Source: Sulfuricurvum sp.
GTDB lineage: Bacteria > Campylobacterota > Campylobacteria > Campylobacterales > Sulfurimonadaceae
NCBI RefSeq assembly: GCF_028712165.1
Contig: NZ_JAQTQR010000010.1
Coordinates: 1 to 49,310, forward strand
DNA length: 49,310 bases
Direction: 5' to 3'
Shown here: positions 41,906 to 49,310 of the stretch, piece by piece
How positions within the stretch are numbered: the first letter of the stretch is position 1
Layout of the letters: each line of letters opens with the position of its first letter
Position numbers and translations under genes: made by a program
Notes under the pieces: generated by a model
What the model was told of the DNA's origin: nothing
Database searches by the model: none
What the model saw: the letters and a program-made list of their open reading frames with translations, nothing else

Positions 41906-43350
41906 ATAATCGGCATCGATACCGTTTCATCATTGACATTCATTGTCGCACTTTTCATGTCGATACTTTCATATACGATCTGCGCCGCTCCGAATGTAGG
42001 CTTGTCAACGAAACGGGTGAATTTTTTCTGGAACATCAGTTTCACATGTCCGGTAGGTCCGTTACGTTGTTTACCGATGATAATCTCGGCTTCTTCTTCC
42101 TCTTTCTCGACGTATTTGGAGATAAATTCTTTTCCGGCATTTATCGCTTCTTTCTCCCGCTCTTTTTCCTCTTTATAAAGATAAACGTCATTACGATAGA
42201 CGAAGAGGATGATATCAGCATCTTGCTCGATCGATCCAGACTCACGGATATCGCTGAGCATCGGACGCTTATCCGAACGTGATTCAAGACCACGGTTGAG
42301 CTGAGAGAGAGCTACGATAGGTATCCCCAATTCACGCGCCAACATTTTCAGCCCGCGCGAGATTTCACTGACTTCAAGATGACGATCTTTTCCCCCGGTA
42401 CCGTTCATGATCTGAAGATAGTCGATAACCGCTACTTCGATCTCTGGATGACGGCCTTTGAGCTTACGGAGTTTGGAACGGAGCTGATGGATATTGATAG
42501 AGCCGTGGTCATCTACGAAGAGTTTGGAGTGACGCATCTTATCCACTGCATCGTTCAGCCGCTTATACTCTTCAGGATTCATATCCCCGACACGCAAACG
42601 CTGGAGTTGGATCGATGTTTGGACACTGAGCAGTCTCAACATCAACTGCTCCGCAGGCATCTCCAGTGAGAAAAAGGCGACTCCTTTTCCTTTATCCAGG
42701 AGATTTTGCACCATATTAAGAGCAAACGATGTTTTTCCCATCGCTGGACGGGCGGCGATGATAACGAGATCCCCTTTACCGAATCCTGTGGTCATTTTAT
42801 TGAGTTCCGCATATCCGGTATCGACTCCGACGAGGACAGAATCACCCCGTGCTTTCATCTCTTCGATATAGGCTAACGTCTCATCTGCTATGGCCGGGGC
42901 ATCTTTGAAATCGGTTGCCTGAGAGCTCTGGGTGATTTCATAAAGCTTTTTCTCGACCAAATCGACGACGTCTGTTCCGCTAAGTTCCTCTTCGAGAGTA
43001 ACCCGTTTAATCTCCGTCGTGAGGGTCAGCAAATGACGTTTAATCGCTTTATCTTTAATCTCTTGAACGTATGCTTTGGTATTTGCGATCGGATTGGCAG
43101 TGAGGATTTCGACCATAACCCGCTCATCAAATTTCTGCTTGGCGGTCAGTTCTTTGCGAATAAACTCTTCATCGATAGGGAGATCGCGATGAGATAGACT
43201 CATCATCGCCCTGTATATCTCCTGATGTGCCGCGAGGTAAAAGTCTTCCGGCGTTAGCACCGCATCAAAATCGTCAAATTGCGCTGGATCAAAAATAATG
43301 GAACTGAGTAAAGAACGTTCAAAAGCGAGGTTGTATAACGATTCTTCCAT
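41902..43350 (-). CDS. dnaB: Replicative DNA helicase DnaB
   Basis: A 482-residue hexameric helicase that unwinds DNA at the fork. The N-terminal DnaG-interaction domain spans about 1-150 (NLAFERSLLSSII...). The RecA-type domain has ARPAMGKTSFALN (Walker A), AVIDYLQIM (Walker B), and SQLNRGLESRSDKRPMLSDIRESGSIEQDAD near 360-390. No intein is present. It starts immediately after ispG and overlaps comEC by 4 nt. Confidence 0.96.
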   Translation of the reverse strand: MEESLYNLAFERSLLSSIIFDPAQFDDFDAVLTPEDFYLAAHQEIYRAMMSLSHRDLPIDEEFIRKELTAKQKFDERVMVEILTANPIANTKAYVQEIKDKAIKRHLLTLTTEIKRVTLEEELSGTDVVDLVEKKLYEITQSSQATDFKDAPAIADETLAYIEEMKARGDSVLVGVDTGYAELNKMTTGFGKGDLVIIAARPAMGKTSFALNMVQNLLDKGKGVAFFSLEMPAEQLMLRLLSVQTSIQLQRLRVGDMNPEEYKRLNDAVDKMRHSKLFVDDHGSINIHQLRSKLRKLKGRHPEIEVAVIDYLQIMNGTGGKDRHLEVSEISRGLKMLARELGIPIVALSQLNRGLESRSDKRPMLSDIRESGSIEQDADIILFVYRNDVYLYKEEKEREKEAINAGKEFISKYVEKEEEEAEIIIGKQRNGPTGHVKLMFQKKFTRFVDKPTFGAAQIVYESIDMKSATMNVNDETVSMPII

Positions 43351-44412
43351 TTACTCTTCCTCTTTTTCCATCTTTTCAACTTCTTCGACGAAACGATCCA
43401 CCAGTTTGTCTTCATCGAGTCGTGCAACCACTTCACCGCGTACCATAACAAGCCCTGAGCCTTTACCGTAAGCGATAGCGACATCGGCGTGTTTAGCTTC
43501 GCCGATTGCATTGACCACACATCCCATCACTGAAAGATCAAGCGGTTTTTTGATATGTTTAGTACGCTCTTCGATCACGGCAACCGCTGAAACCAAATCG
43601 GCTTCTATCCGACCGCATGTCGGACATGAGATGATATTCGGACCCTCTTTTGCGACACCGCTGTCTTTGAGGATGGCACGTCCTACTTTAATCTCCTCTT
43701 CGAGTTCCCCCGTAATCGAAACCCGCATCGTATCGCCGATACCCTCGAGTAAAAGTGTTCCCAAGCCGATCGCACTTTTGATCGTCGCATGAAAAATTGT
43801 CCCTGCTTCGGTTACTCCCAGATGAAACGGATAATTGTTTTTTGGACGAAGCATGCGGTACGCTTCGACAGTACGCTGAACGTCACTCGCTTTGAGCGAG
43901 ACTTTGATATCGGTAAAGCCGAGGTCTTCGAGATATTTGATGTTGTATTCGGCGGATGCTACCATCCCCTCCGCACTTTGCCCATAGCGCTGTTCAAACT
44001 CTTTTTCCAAACTCCCTGCATTGACCCCGATACGAATTGGAATATGGCGTTCCTGACATGCTTTTACGATTTCACGAATCCGAGACTTTTCGCCGATGTT
44101 GCCGGGATTAAACCGGATACAATCGACTACTTCGGCGGCAATAAGCGCCAATTTATAATTAAAATGGATATCGGCAACGAGAGGGAGCGAAATCTGTTCT
44201 TTGATCGATTTTAGGGCGCGTGCATCCTCTTCATCCGGCACCGCAACGCGAACAATATCGCATCCCGCAAAATGGAGACGATTGATTTGCTCCACGGTCG
44301 CGGCAACATCCGCAGTGCGCGAATACGTCATCGACTGTACCGAGATAGGGGCATCGCCTCCGATGGCAACATTTCCGACAAAAATTTGTTTGGTAGGGTA
44401 GCGTTTTATCAT
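43351..44412 (-). CDS. ispG: 4-hydroxy-3-methylbut-2-en-1-yl diphosphate synthase
   Basis: A 353-residue [4Fe-4S] enzyme of the non-mevalonate isoprenoid pathway. It starts [27 protein letters not shown], and has the cluster Cys in [12 protein letters not shown] and [12 protein letters not shown] near the C-terminal end. Length is normal. It is 30 nt downstream of priA and its stop abuts the dnaB start. Its presence shows isoprenoids are made by the MEP route here. Confidence 0.96.
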   Translation of the reverse strand: MIKRYPTKQIFVGNVAIGGDAPISVQSMTYSRTADVAATVEQINRLHFAGCDIVRVAVPDEEDARALKSIKEQISLPLVADIHFNYKLALIAAEVVDCIRFNPGNIGEKSRIREIVKACQERHIPIRIGVNAGSLEKEFEQRYGQSAEGMVASAEYNIKYLEDLGFTDIKVSLKASDVQRTVEAYRMLRPKNNYPFHLGVTEAGTIFHATIKSAIGLGTLLLEGIGDTMRVSITGELEEEIKVGRAILKDSGVAKEGPNIISCPTCGRIEADLVSAVAVIEERTKHIKKPLDLSVMGCVVNAIGEAKHADVAIAYGKGSGLVMVRGEVVARLDEDKLVDRFVEEVEKMEKEEE

Positions 44413-44442
44413 GAGGTGATTGTAGCTTTTTGGATGTTAAAG

Positions 44443-46287
44443 TTACGTAAACTCTATGGGGTCCATATCGATCTCCATCATCGGTGACTTGATATGTTTG
44501 ATCGCTCGGATCAGATCGGTGCTTTTGTCGCTTCGAAGCAAAATTTGGAATCGATATTTGTCCGCGATCCGCTCAATAGCCGATGCTCCGAAACCGACAA
44601 TCTGTACCTTCTCCATCCTCTGAAGTTGTGCTACCGCCTCTTCCATCGCTTCTTTCGCCTTGAGGCCATTTTTATGGGCATAAAGCAAGCGGGCAAGTTT
44701 CTTAGTTGGGGGGTAACGACCGTTGCGGATTCTCAGTTCATCGATCAAGAATTTCTCATAATCCTCCAGATACTCCCGAAAAAAATGTTCATTGAAACTC
44801 TGTACAATTACGGTCGCATTTTGCTTCCTGCCGCTGCGACCAGCGATCTGAACCAAAAGAGATAAAGCTTTTTCCCGTGCACGGTAATCGGATTGCGAAA
44901 GGAGATTATCCAGTCCCATTACGATGGCGAGGGCGATATCGTGATAATCATGCCCTTTGGAGAGCATCTGCGTCCCGACGAGCAAATCGATCTCATGGCG
45001 GTTAAACGATGCAAGCACTTTGATGAGTTTATTTTGGGTCGTGATGATATCACGATCAAATTGCTGAACTCTCATATCTTGTGAAAGTTGATTAAAATGC
45101 TCCACTGCTTCAGCAGTCCCCAGTCTCGCTGTACGTAATGCCCCGCTTTGACATTTCGGGCATATTTTCGGTAACACTTCCGTGTAATTACAATAATGAC
45201 ATTTCAGCGCACGGGAGTTTTTATGCTGAGACATCCCTACACTGCAGAATGGACACTCTACATGGTAACCGCATGATTCACACACCGTGTATTTAAAATT
45301 GGCTCGTGTTGGGATAAAAACAATTCCCTGATGCCCTAGCGCAAAATTCTCCAGCACAACACGGTCAATACTCGGAGTCAATGCTTCCAAAGAGGGTTCA
45401 AATACAAATGTCCGCTTGGATTCATAGAATCCCCCTCTTAAACGAAAAAACGGATATTTGGCATAACTCCCTAAACTCGGGGTTGCACTCCCCAATACCA
45501 CCGGAATTTTGAGTAAATTACCGATATACACTGCCATATCTCTGGCATTGTAACGGGGACGGGACGAGGATTTATAGCTCTCATCGTGTTCTTCATCCAC
45601 AACGATCAGTCCCAAATCCGCTATCGGTAAAAAGAGTGCCGAACGAGGCCCCACAATGATGTGTGCCTCACCACTATAGATTTTTTCCAACGTCACCTTT
45701 TTCTGTTTCGGAGTCATCTTTGAATGCCACAACACTACCGCATCTCCAAAGTGTGCACAAAATCGTGACTCCATCTGCGGTGTAAGCGAAATTTCGGGAA
45801 GCAGCAATAAACACCGCTTACCTTCGCTTAGAATCTCATCCATACGCCGCATATAGATTTCGCTTTTACCCGCCCCCGTATCGCCGAAAAGAAGTGATAC
45901 AGAGTTGGAACGGATAAAATGCAGGGCTTGAACTTGAGGTTCTGAGAGGATAATATTAATCGCCGATAAAGATATTTCTTTACGGATAGGCTCGACATCT
46001 ACGGAATAAGGGACATAGAGGTTCAGTGTTTCCCCCAAAGAACATCCATAATATTCCGACATAAACTGAGCACTCTGTATTTGATGATCCGAATAAAAAA
46101 ACGATCGGATCATACCGATAGGTTGTGTGGCAAATACAGGTTGCTCACATTCGTCAATAACAACACCCTGCAGGATGCGGCTGGAGAGCGTTACTTCAAC
46201 TTCTCTGCCGACGGGTAGAAAATCATCTGAATGGTAGGTGAGAGGTTCGAGAGGAGAGCCCAAAAGGGCTATGCGGTAAAAAAGCAC
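44443..46287 (-). CDS. priA: Primosomal replication restart helicase PriA
   Basis: A 614-residue helicase that reloads DnaB at stalled forks. The Walker A is LLFGDTGAGKSE (about 133-144), and VDEEHDESYK the DEEH box. A zinc-binding insert follows with four CxxC pairs (CESCG, CPFCS, CHYCN, CPKCQ), then LSKGHDYHDIALAIVMGLDNLL. It is shorter than E. coli PriA (732) because the N-terminal domain is reduced. It starts 4 nt after the second pseudopilin gene and precedes ispG. Confidence 0.95.
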   Translation of the reverse strand: MLFYRIALLGSPLEPLTYHSDDFLPVGREVEVTLSSRILQGVVIDECEQPVFATQPIGMIRSFFYSDHQIQSAQFMSEYYGCSLGETLNLYVPYSVDVEPIRKEISLSAINIILSEPQVQALHFIRSNSVSLLFGDTGAGKSEIYMRRMDEILSEGKRCLLLLPEISLTPQMESRFCAHFGDAVVLWHSKMTPKQKKVTLEKIYSGEAHIIVGPRSALFLPIADLGLIVVDEEHDESYKSSSRPRYNARDMAVYIGNLLKIPVVLGSATPSLGSYAKYPFFRLRGGFYESKRTFVFEPSLEALTPSIDRVVLENFALGHQGIVFIPTRANFKYTVCESCGYHVECPFCSVGMSQHKNSRALKCHYCNYTEVLPKICPKCQSGALRTARLGTAEAVEHFNQLSQDMRVQQFDRDIITTQNKLIKVLASFNRHEIDLLVGTQMLSKGHDYHDIALAIVMGLDNLLSQSDYRAREKALSLLVQIAGRSGRKQNATVIVQSFNEHFFREYLEDYEKFLIDELRIRNGRYPPTKKLARLLYAHKNGLKAKEAMEEAVAQLQRMEKVQIVGFGASAIERIADKYRFQILLRSDKSTDLIRAIKHIKSPMMEIDMDPIEFT

Positions 46288-46291
46288 GATA

Positions 46292-46750
46292 TTAACGTGT
46301 TAATCGTGTACATTCATCCGCTTTATTCGTTGCATCTTCTACACAGGTAAATTGTCCATTGTTTGGATTGTAAGTAAATACAGCATCTGGATTATTATCT
46401 CGATCGTCAACATGATACGTAAAATTTAAACCATCTCCTGCAGCTTCCCATTCACCTGAGGCTTTACCCATTTTCAGAGGATAGGTTAATAAAGTTCTTG
46501 TTGCATTACTCTCAGCAGCTGTAAAATTGTTATTGATATCTGGTACAAAGTTTGTAACACCTTGCAATAGTAATCTTTGACGCTCTGCCAAAATTGCTGA
46601 GCGTATCGCTGCGACATCTGCCGTTCCTCGGGCAAGCTGTGCATCAGTAATGCTGTTCCCGATTCTCGGAAGTGCAATGGAAGCGAGTATACCGATCACG
46701 ACGATAACAAAGATCAGTTCTGTCATCGTAAATGCACTGCGTAATTTCAT
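46292..46750 (-). CDS. Type IV pilin-like / type II secretion-like pseudopilin
   Basis: A 152-residue prepilin with the leader MKLRSA, then FTMTELIFVIVVIGILASIALP, the cleavage and methylation site (Phe, fifth residue Glu) and hydrophobic spine of class III prepilins. Only two Cys are present, both near the C-terminal end, which could form the usual loop disulfide. It is 4 nt before priA and about 120 nt after the other pseudopilin, from which a hairpin separates it. It may function in DNA uptake or type II secretion (inference). Confidence 0.87.
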   Translation of the reverse strand: MKLRSAFTMTELIFVIVVIGILASIALPRIGNSITDAQLARGTADVAAIRSAILAERQRLLLQGVTNFVPDINNNFTAAESNATRTLLTYPLKMGKASGEWEAAGDGLNFTYHVDDRDNNPDAVFTYNPNNGQFTCVEDATNKADECTRLTR

Positions 46751-46832
46751 TGGATTGCCTTAAAAAATCTATTTTTAAAGTAAGTAAAGTAAAAACAATT
46801 CACCTTGCCCTTGCTTTAACTACTTTATAACC

Positions 46833-46854
46833 CTCCGGACGATCTCGTCCGAAG
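46833..46854. terminator. Hairpin between the two pseudopilin genes
   Basis: 9-bp stem CTCCGGACG/CGTCCGAAG (one G-T pair when read on the minus strand) with loop ATCT. It lies just after the stop of the upstream pseudopilin and may reduce transcription into the priA-dnaB genes. Confidence 0.6.
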
Positions 46855-46872
46855 AGAATCAAATACCTACAC

Positions 46873-47385
46873 TTATTTAGTAGGATAAGTTACAGAAGTA
46901 CCGTCAGTTTTCTTCAATGCAAAATGAGGTGCACTGCTCATGCTACCGTCCATACACATAACATCATATTGTACAGTACCGATTTTGCCGGTTGAAACAA
47001 TTCCCCATGCAGCTAATTCAGCATCTTTATAACCAGTGTTTGCTGCTGGCGCTTTATAAACAACACATTTAGTAAGATCTGGTACAGTAAGATCATCTGC
47101 TTTAGCATCACCTGTTCCTACCGGAGTTTCAATTTGATCCACCAATTTTTTGCTGTAATCAATCGGTGCAGCATTTTTAATAATACCGTTAAGATTATTA
47201 CTGATTGCATCTGACCATAATGCCGGTGCAACAGTACGGTTCAACGTACCAACATACGCTTTCAATTTCCCCTCTTGTGCTTGTGAAGCAACACCGATAA
47301 ATTTAGGCAATGCAACTGCAGCCAAAATACCAAGAATAACGATAACGAAGATTAACTCGATCATAGTAAAACCTGAACGTTTCAT
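46873..47385 (-). CDS. Type IV pilin-like / type II secretion-like pseudopilin
   Basis: A 170-residue prepilin starting MKRSGFTMIELIFVIVILG: leader peptide, Phe cleavage site and Glu at +5, then a long hydrophobic helix. The mature part has a beta-rich tail with two Cys (in LTKCVVYK and VMCMDG) probably forming a disulfide. AAAGGAGT lies 6 nt upstream of the ATG. It is first in the leftward group ending with comEC. It might be the major pseudopilin of a competence or type II secretion machine; no ATPase or secretin gene lies in the window. Confidence 0.87.
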   Translation of the reverse strand: MKRSGFTMIELIFVIVILGILAAVALPKFIGVASQAQEGKLKAYVGTLNRTVAPALWSDAISNNLNGIIKNAAPIDYSKKLVDQIETPVGTGDAKADDLTVPDLTKCVVYKAPAANTGYKDAELAAWGIVSTGKIGTVQYDVMCMDGSMSSAPHFALKKTDGTSVTYPTK

Positions 47386-47556
47386 GGTTTACTCCTTTGA
47401 AGTTTAAAATGTAGATTACACTCGTAACCTTAATATGATTATGAGCTTCTAATTCTTATAAAACGTTTAAATTAAACATTATTTGTCAATATTCTTACTC
47501 TTACAGCTATTTAAGATCTATATGGCATAATATTCTTATATAAAGAAGGAGAGACA

Positions 47557-47949
47557 ATGAAAATCGCTGTACCCGTTATGGATGAGAATCTCAAAATGGC
47601 CGGAAATGCGGGACACACCCCTTATTTCGCGGTATATACCCTCAATGGCGGAATGTTTAAAAGTTTTACGTTAGAAGGGCTCCGCGCTAATCCGAAAGTA
47701 GCCGGTGAAGAACCGCACGATCATGATGAACATCACACCTGTGATCATGATGCGGATGATTTGGAACATATTCAGGCTCACGATACGATGGCAGACACAA
47801 TTGACGACTGTGACTATCTTGTTGTCAAAATGGCGTGTAAAAATACGGCTAAAAGTATGAACAATGTCGGAGTCAAGCTCCAAAAATATAATGGGAGCGA
47901 AGCGCTAGCTCCTAAAATTTTAACTGAGTTGGCGTCACAATTTAAATAA
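47557..47949 (+). CDS. NifX/NifB-C-terminal-like (FeMo-co binding) family protein with His-rich loop
   Basis: A 130-residue protein of the dinitrogenase iron-molybdenum cofactor family (NifX/NafY-like fold), starting KIAVPVMDENLKMAGNAGHTPYFAVYTL. Members without nitrogenase probably bind or move metal or Fe-S clusters. The loop at about 52-71 is very rich in His and Asp (HDHDEHHTCDHDADD), with a Cys, and could bind metal. C88 and C96 lie near the end of the fold. No nif gene is nearby. AAGGAGA lies 6 nt before ATG. Monocistronic. Confidence 0.85.
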   Translation: MKIAVPVMDENLKMAGNAGHTPYFAVYTLNGGMFKSFTLEGLRANPKVAGEEPHDHDEHHTCDHDADDLEHIQAHDTMADTIDDCDYLVVKMACKNTAKSMNNVGVKLQKYNGSEALAPKILTELASQFK

Positions 47950-47985
47950 ATCATCACTTTAATTCTCGTTTATAAATTGAAGTCG

Positions 47986-47991
47986 TATAAT
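47986..47991 (+). promoter_or_regulatory. -10 box TATAAT for pckA
   Basis: Perfect TATAAT 81 nt before ATG 48073, so a leader of roughly 75 nt holding two inverted repeats would be made. Confidence 0.6.
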
Positions 47992-48023
47992 TCGCAGCAC
48001 AAATAAAGCATCCGCTTTAAATT

Positions 48024-48050
48024 TTCATCGTTGTACAGTACAACGATGAA
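48024..48050. promoter_or_regulatory. 27-bp near-perfect palindrome in the pckA leader
   Basis: Thirteen-base arms around one central A: TTCATCGTTGTAC at 48024-48036 and its reverse complement at 48038-48050. It lies between the -10 box and the pckA start, about 23 nt from the ATG. A 6-bp hairpin (TAAAGC/GCTTTA, 48004-48019) lies just before it. It could be an operator or an RNA hairpin. Confidence 0.8.
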
Positions 48051-48072
48051 CCCGAAAAGGTAAAACAACACC

Positions 48073-49310
48073 ATGATTTCTGCAGAGATTGAGACATTAG
48101 GCATAAAAAATAGTGGAAAGCTTTTCCATAACCTCAGTTACGACGAGTTAATTCGACACGAACTGGAAAAAGGTGAATGTAAGCTTGCCGACAATGGTGC
48201 AACCATGGTAGATACCGGTATTTTTACCGGCAGAAGTCCGAAAGACAAATACTTTGTCAACCAAGACCCTTCCAATCAATATATTGCATGGGGTGATGTC
48301 AATAAAAAAATTGATAAAGCGGTTTTTGATGAGCTTCTTGTCGTCGCCCGCGAACAACTCTCCGGAAAAGATCTCTACATTACAGATGTTTTCTGCGGCT
48401 CCAGTGCCAGCAGTAAACGTTCCGTCCGTTTTGTATCTGAAATCGCGTGGCAGTCTCATTTTGTCAAAAACATGTTCATTCGCCCGAATGAATCTGAATT
48501 GGAGAGCTTCAAACCTCAATTTACCGTTCTCAATGCATGTAAAGCTGTTAATGAAAAATGGGCTCATCATGGATTGAATTCCGAAGTCTTCGTCCTCTTT
48601 AGTGTGGAAGACAATCTTTGTATCATCGGTGGTACCTGGTACGGCGGCGAAATGAAAAAAGGGATTTTTTCTATGATGAACTACTGGCTTCCTCTTGAAG
48701 GCAAGCTCTCAATGCACTGTTCGGCAAATGTTGGTGCGGCTGGTGATACCTGCCTCTTCTTCGGACTCAGCGGAACCGGCAAAACAACGCTCTCAACTGA
48801 CCCTAAACGTGCACTCATCGGAGATGATGAACATGGTTGGGATGATGATGGTGTCTTTAATTTTGAAGGTGGATGTTACGCAAAAGTAATAAACCTCGAC
48901 CCTTCCAGCGAGCCGGAGATCCATAATGCTATCCGTCGTAACGCTTTATTGGAAAACGTTGTCTACGATGAAGACGGTGTTGTGGATTATACCGACAGCT
49001 CTAAAACCGAAAATACCCGTGTCTCTTATCCGATTGAACACATCGAAAATCATCAGCCATCATTGATGGCCTCTCATCCAAAAAATATCATTTTCCTCTC
49101 TGCCGATGCATTCGGTGTATTGCCTCCGGTAAGCCGTCTTACAAAAGAGCAGGCTATGTACTATTTCCTCAGTGGATACACCGCAAAAGTTGCCGGAACC
49201 GAGCGTGGTATTACCGAGCCGGTTGCAACCTTTAGCTCATGTTTCGGGGAAGCATTTCTACCACTTCACCCAACCGTGTATGCAAAGCTTCTAGGAGAAA
49301 AAATAGATGA
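48073..49310 (+). CDS. pckA: Phosphoenolpyruvate carboxykinase (ATP), 3' end outside the window
   Basis: The first 412 codons of the ATP-dependent enzyme that forms phosphoenolpyruvate from oxaloacetate in gluconeogenesis. The frame is intact throughout. [13 protein letters not shown] lies at about 49-61, the nucleotide/metal segment [12 protein letters not shown] follows, and the P-loop is [11 protein letters not shown] (231-241). [19 protein letters not shown] carries the second metal site. The family length is about 530, so roughly 120 residues are missing beyond the edge. ATG 48073 was chosen because it gives the family start; the ribosome site is weak. Confidence 0.95.
   Translation, partial: MISAEIETLGIKNSGKLFHNLSYDELIRHELEKGECKLADNGATMVDTGIFTGRSPKDKYFVNQDPSNQYIAWGDVNKKIDKAVFDELLVVAREQLSGKDLYITDVFCGSSASSKRSVRFVSEIAWQSHFVKNMFIRPNESELESFKPQFTVLNACKAVNEKWAHHGLNSEVFVLFSVEDNLCIIGGTWYGGEMKKGIFSMMNYWLPLEGKLSMHCSANVGAAGDTCLFFGLSGTGKTTLSTDPKRALIGDDEHGWDDDGVFNFEGGCYAKVINLDPSSEPEIHNAIRRNALLENVVYDEDGVVDYTDSSKTENTRVSYPIEHIENHQPSLMASHPKNIIFLSADAFGVLPPVSRLTKEQAMYYFLSGYTAKVAGTERGITEPVATFSSCFGEAFLPLHPTVYAKLLGEKID

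Noticed and set aside
47465-47477. Short palindrome GTTTAA-A-TTAAAC between the pseudopilin and NifX-like genes
   Set aside because: A 6-bp AT-rich palindrome is likely by chance in this AT-rich gap.
1-49310. CRISPR array, tRNA, rRNA or mobile element
   Set aside because: I looked for regular direct repeats, cloverleaf-like segments and transposase or integrase motifs and found none.

Overview
The window looks like chromosomal DNA from a free-living, sulfur-type Campylobacterota (Epsilonproteobacteria), most like Sulfuricurvum/Sulfurimonas. This rests on gene content and order: a csd3 / PGBA_N / glcD block also known from Helicobacter, ndk-yceD-rpmF-plsX-fabH, ccoS-ccoI, a gmhA-gmhB-hldE-hldD heptose set, TATAAT -10 boxes without clear -35 boxes, and moderate GC. 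The genus is an inference. I see no rRNA, tRNA, CRISPR array, transposase, integrase or phage gene; this is mostly core chromosome.

Layout. 1-9.8 kb is a lipooligosaccharide core region: three GT9 heptosyltransferase-like enzymes (one is waaF), a GT4, a GT2, a WaaP-like kinase, a membrane-anchored TIM-barrel-like protein of unknown role, a YfaZ-like outer membrane protein, and hldE and hldD. 9.9-13.0 kb holds a small cytochrome c and the copper/cbb3 oxidase maturation pair ccoS and ccoI. 13.0-15.5 kb holds an asparaginase-like domain protein, gmhB, gmhA and trpS, all leftward, so all four enzymes of ADP-L-glycero-D-manno-heptose synthesis lie in the window. 15.6-25.9 kb is housekeeping: hpf, trxC, hemJ, der, a phosphoribosyltransferase, metK, ferredoxin, ndk, yceD, rpmF, plsX, fabH, a HIT protein and a DEAD-box helicase with a Gly/Arg-rich tail. 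26.2-33.5 kb holds a Cys-containing small protein, a pentaheme cytochrome, argF, hemB, ribA, rsmG, two small lineage proteins, alr and an agmatine deiminase. 33.7-40.7 kb holds an OprC-like TonB receptor, a Nudix hydrolase, a Csd3-like peptidase, a PGBA_N protein, glcD and a BrkB-family protein. 40.6-47.4 kb is a leftward cluster of two pseudopilins, priA, ispG, dnaB and a short ComEC. The window ends with a NifX-like protein carrying a His-rich loop and the first 412 codons of pckA.

How the genes fit together. GmhA, HldE, GmhB and HldD make the activated heptose that WaaF and the other GT9 enzymes would transfer, and the WaaP-like kinase may phosphorylate the core. An OprC-like copper receptor and CcoI suggest copper handling for a cbb3 oxidase, although the oxidase genes are not here. 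The pseudopilin and ComEC genes suggest a DNA-uptake connection sharing transcription with replication genes.

The most interesting non-coding signals are a two-hairpin intergenic repeat whose two copies show compensatory base changes, three genes in which TATAAT/TATGAT lies exactly 6 nt before an ATG with no Shine-Dalgarno (probable leaderless mRNAs), a 27-bp near-perfect palindrome just upstream of pckA, and overlapping divergent -10 boxes between alr and aguA. I found no convincing wholly new multi-gene defence or metabolic system.
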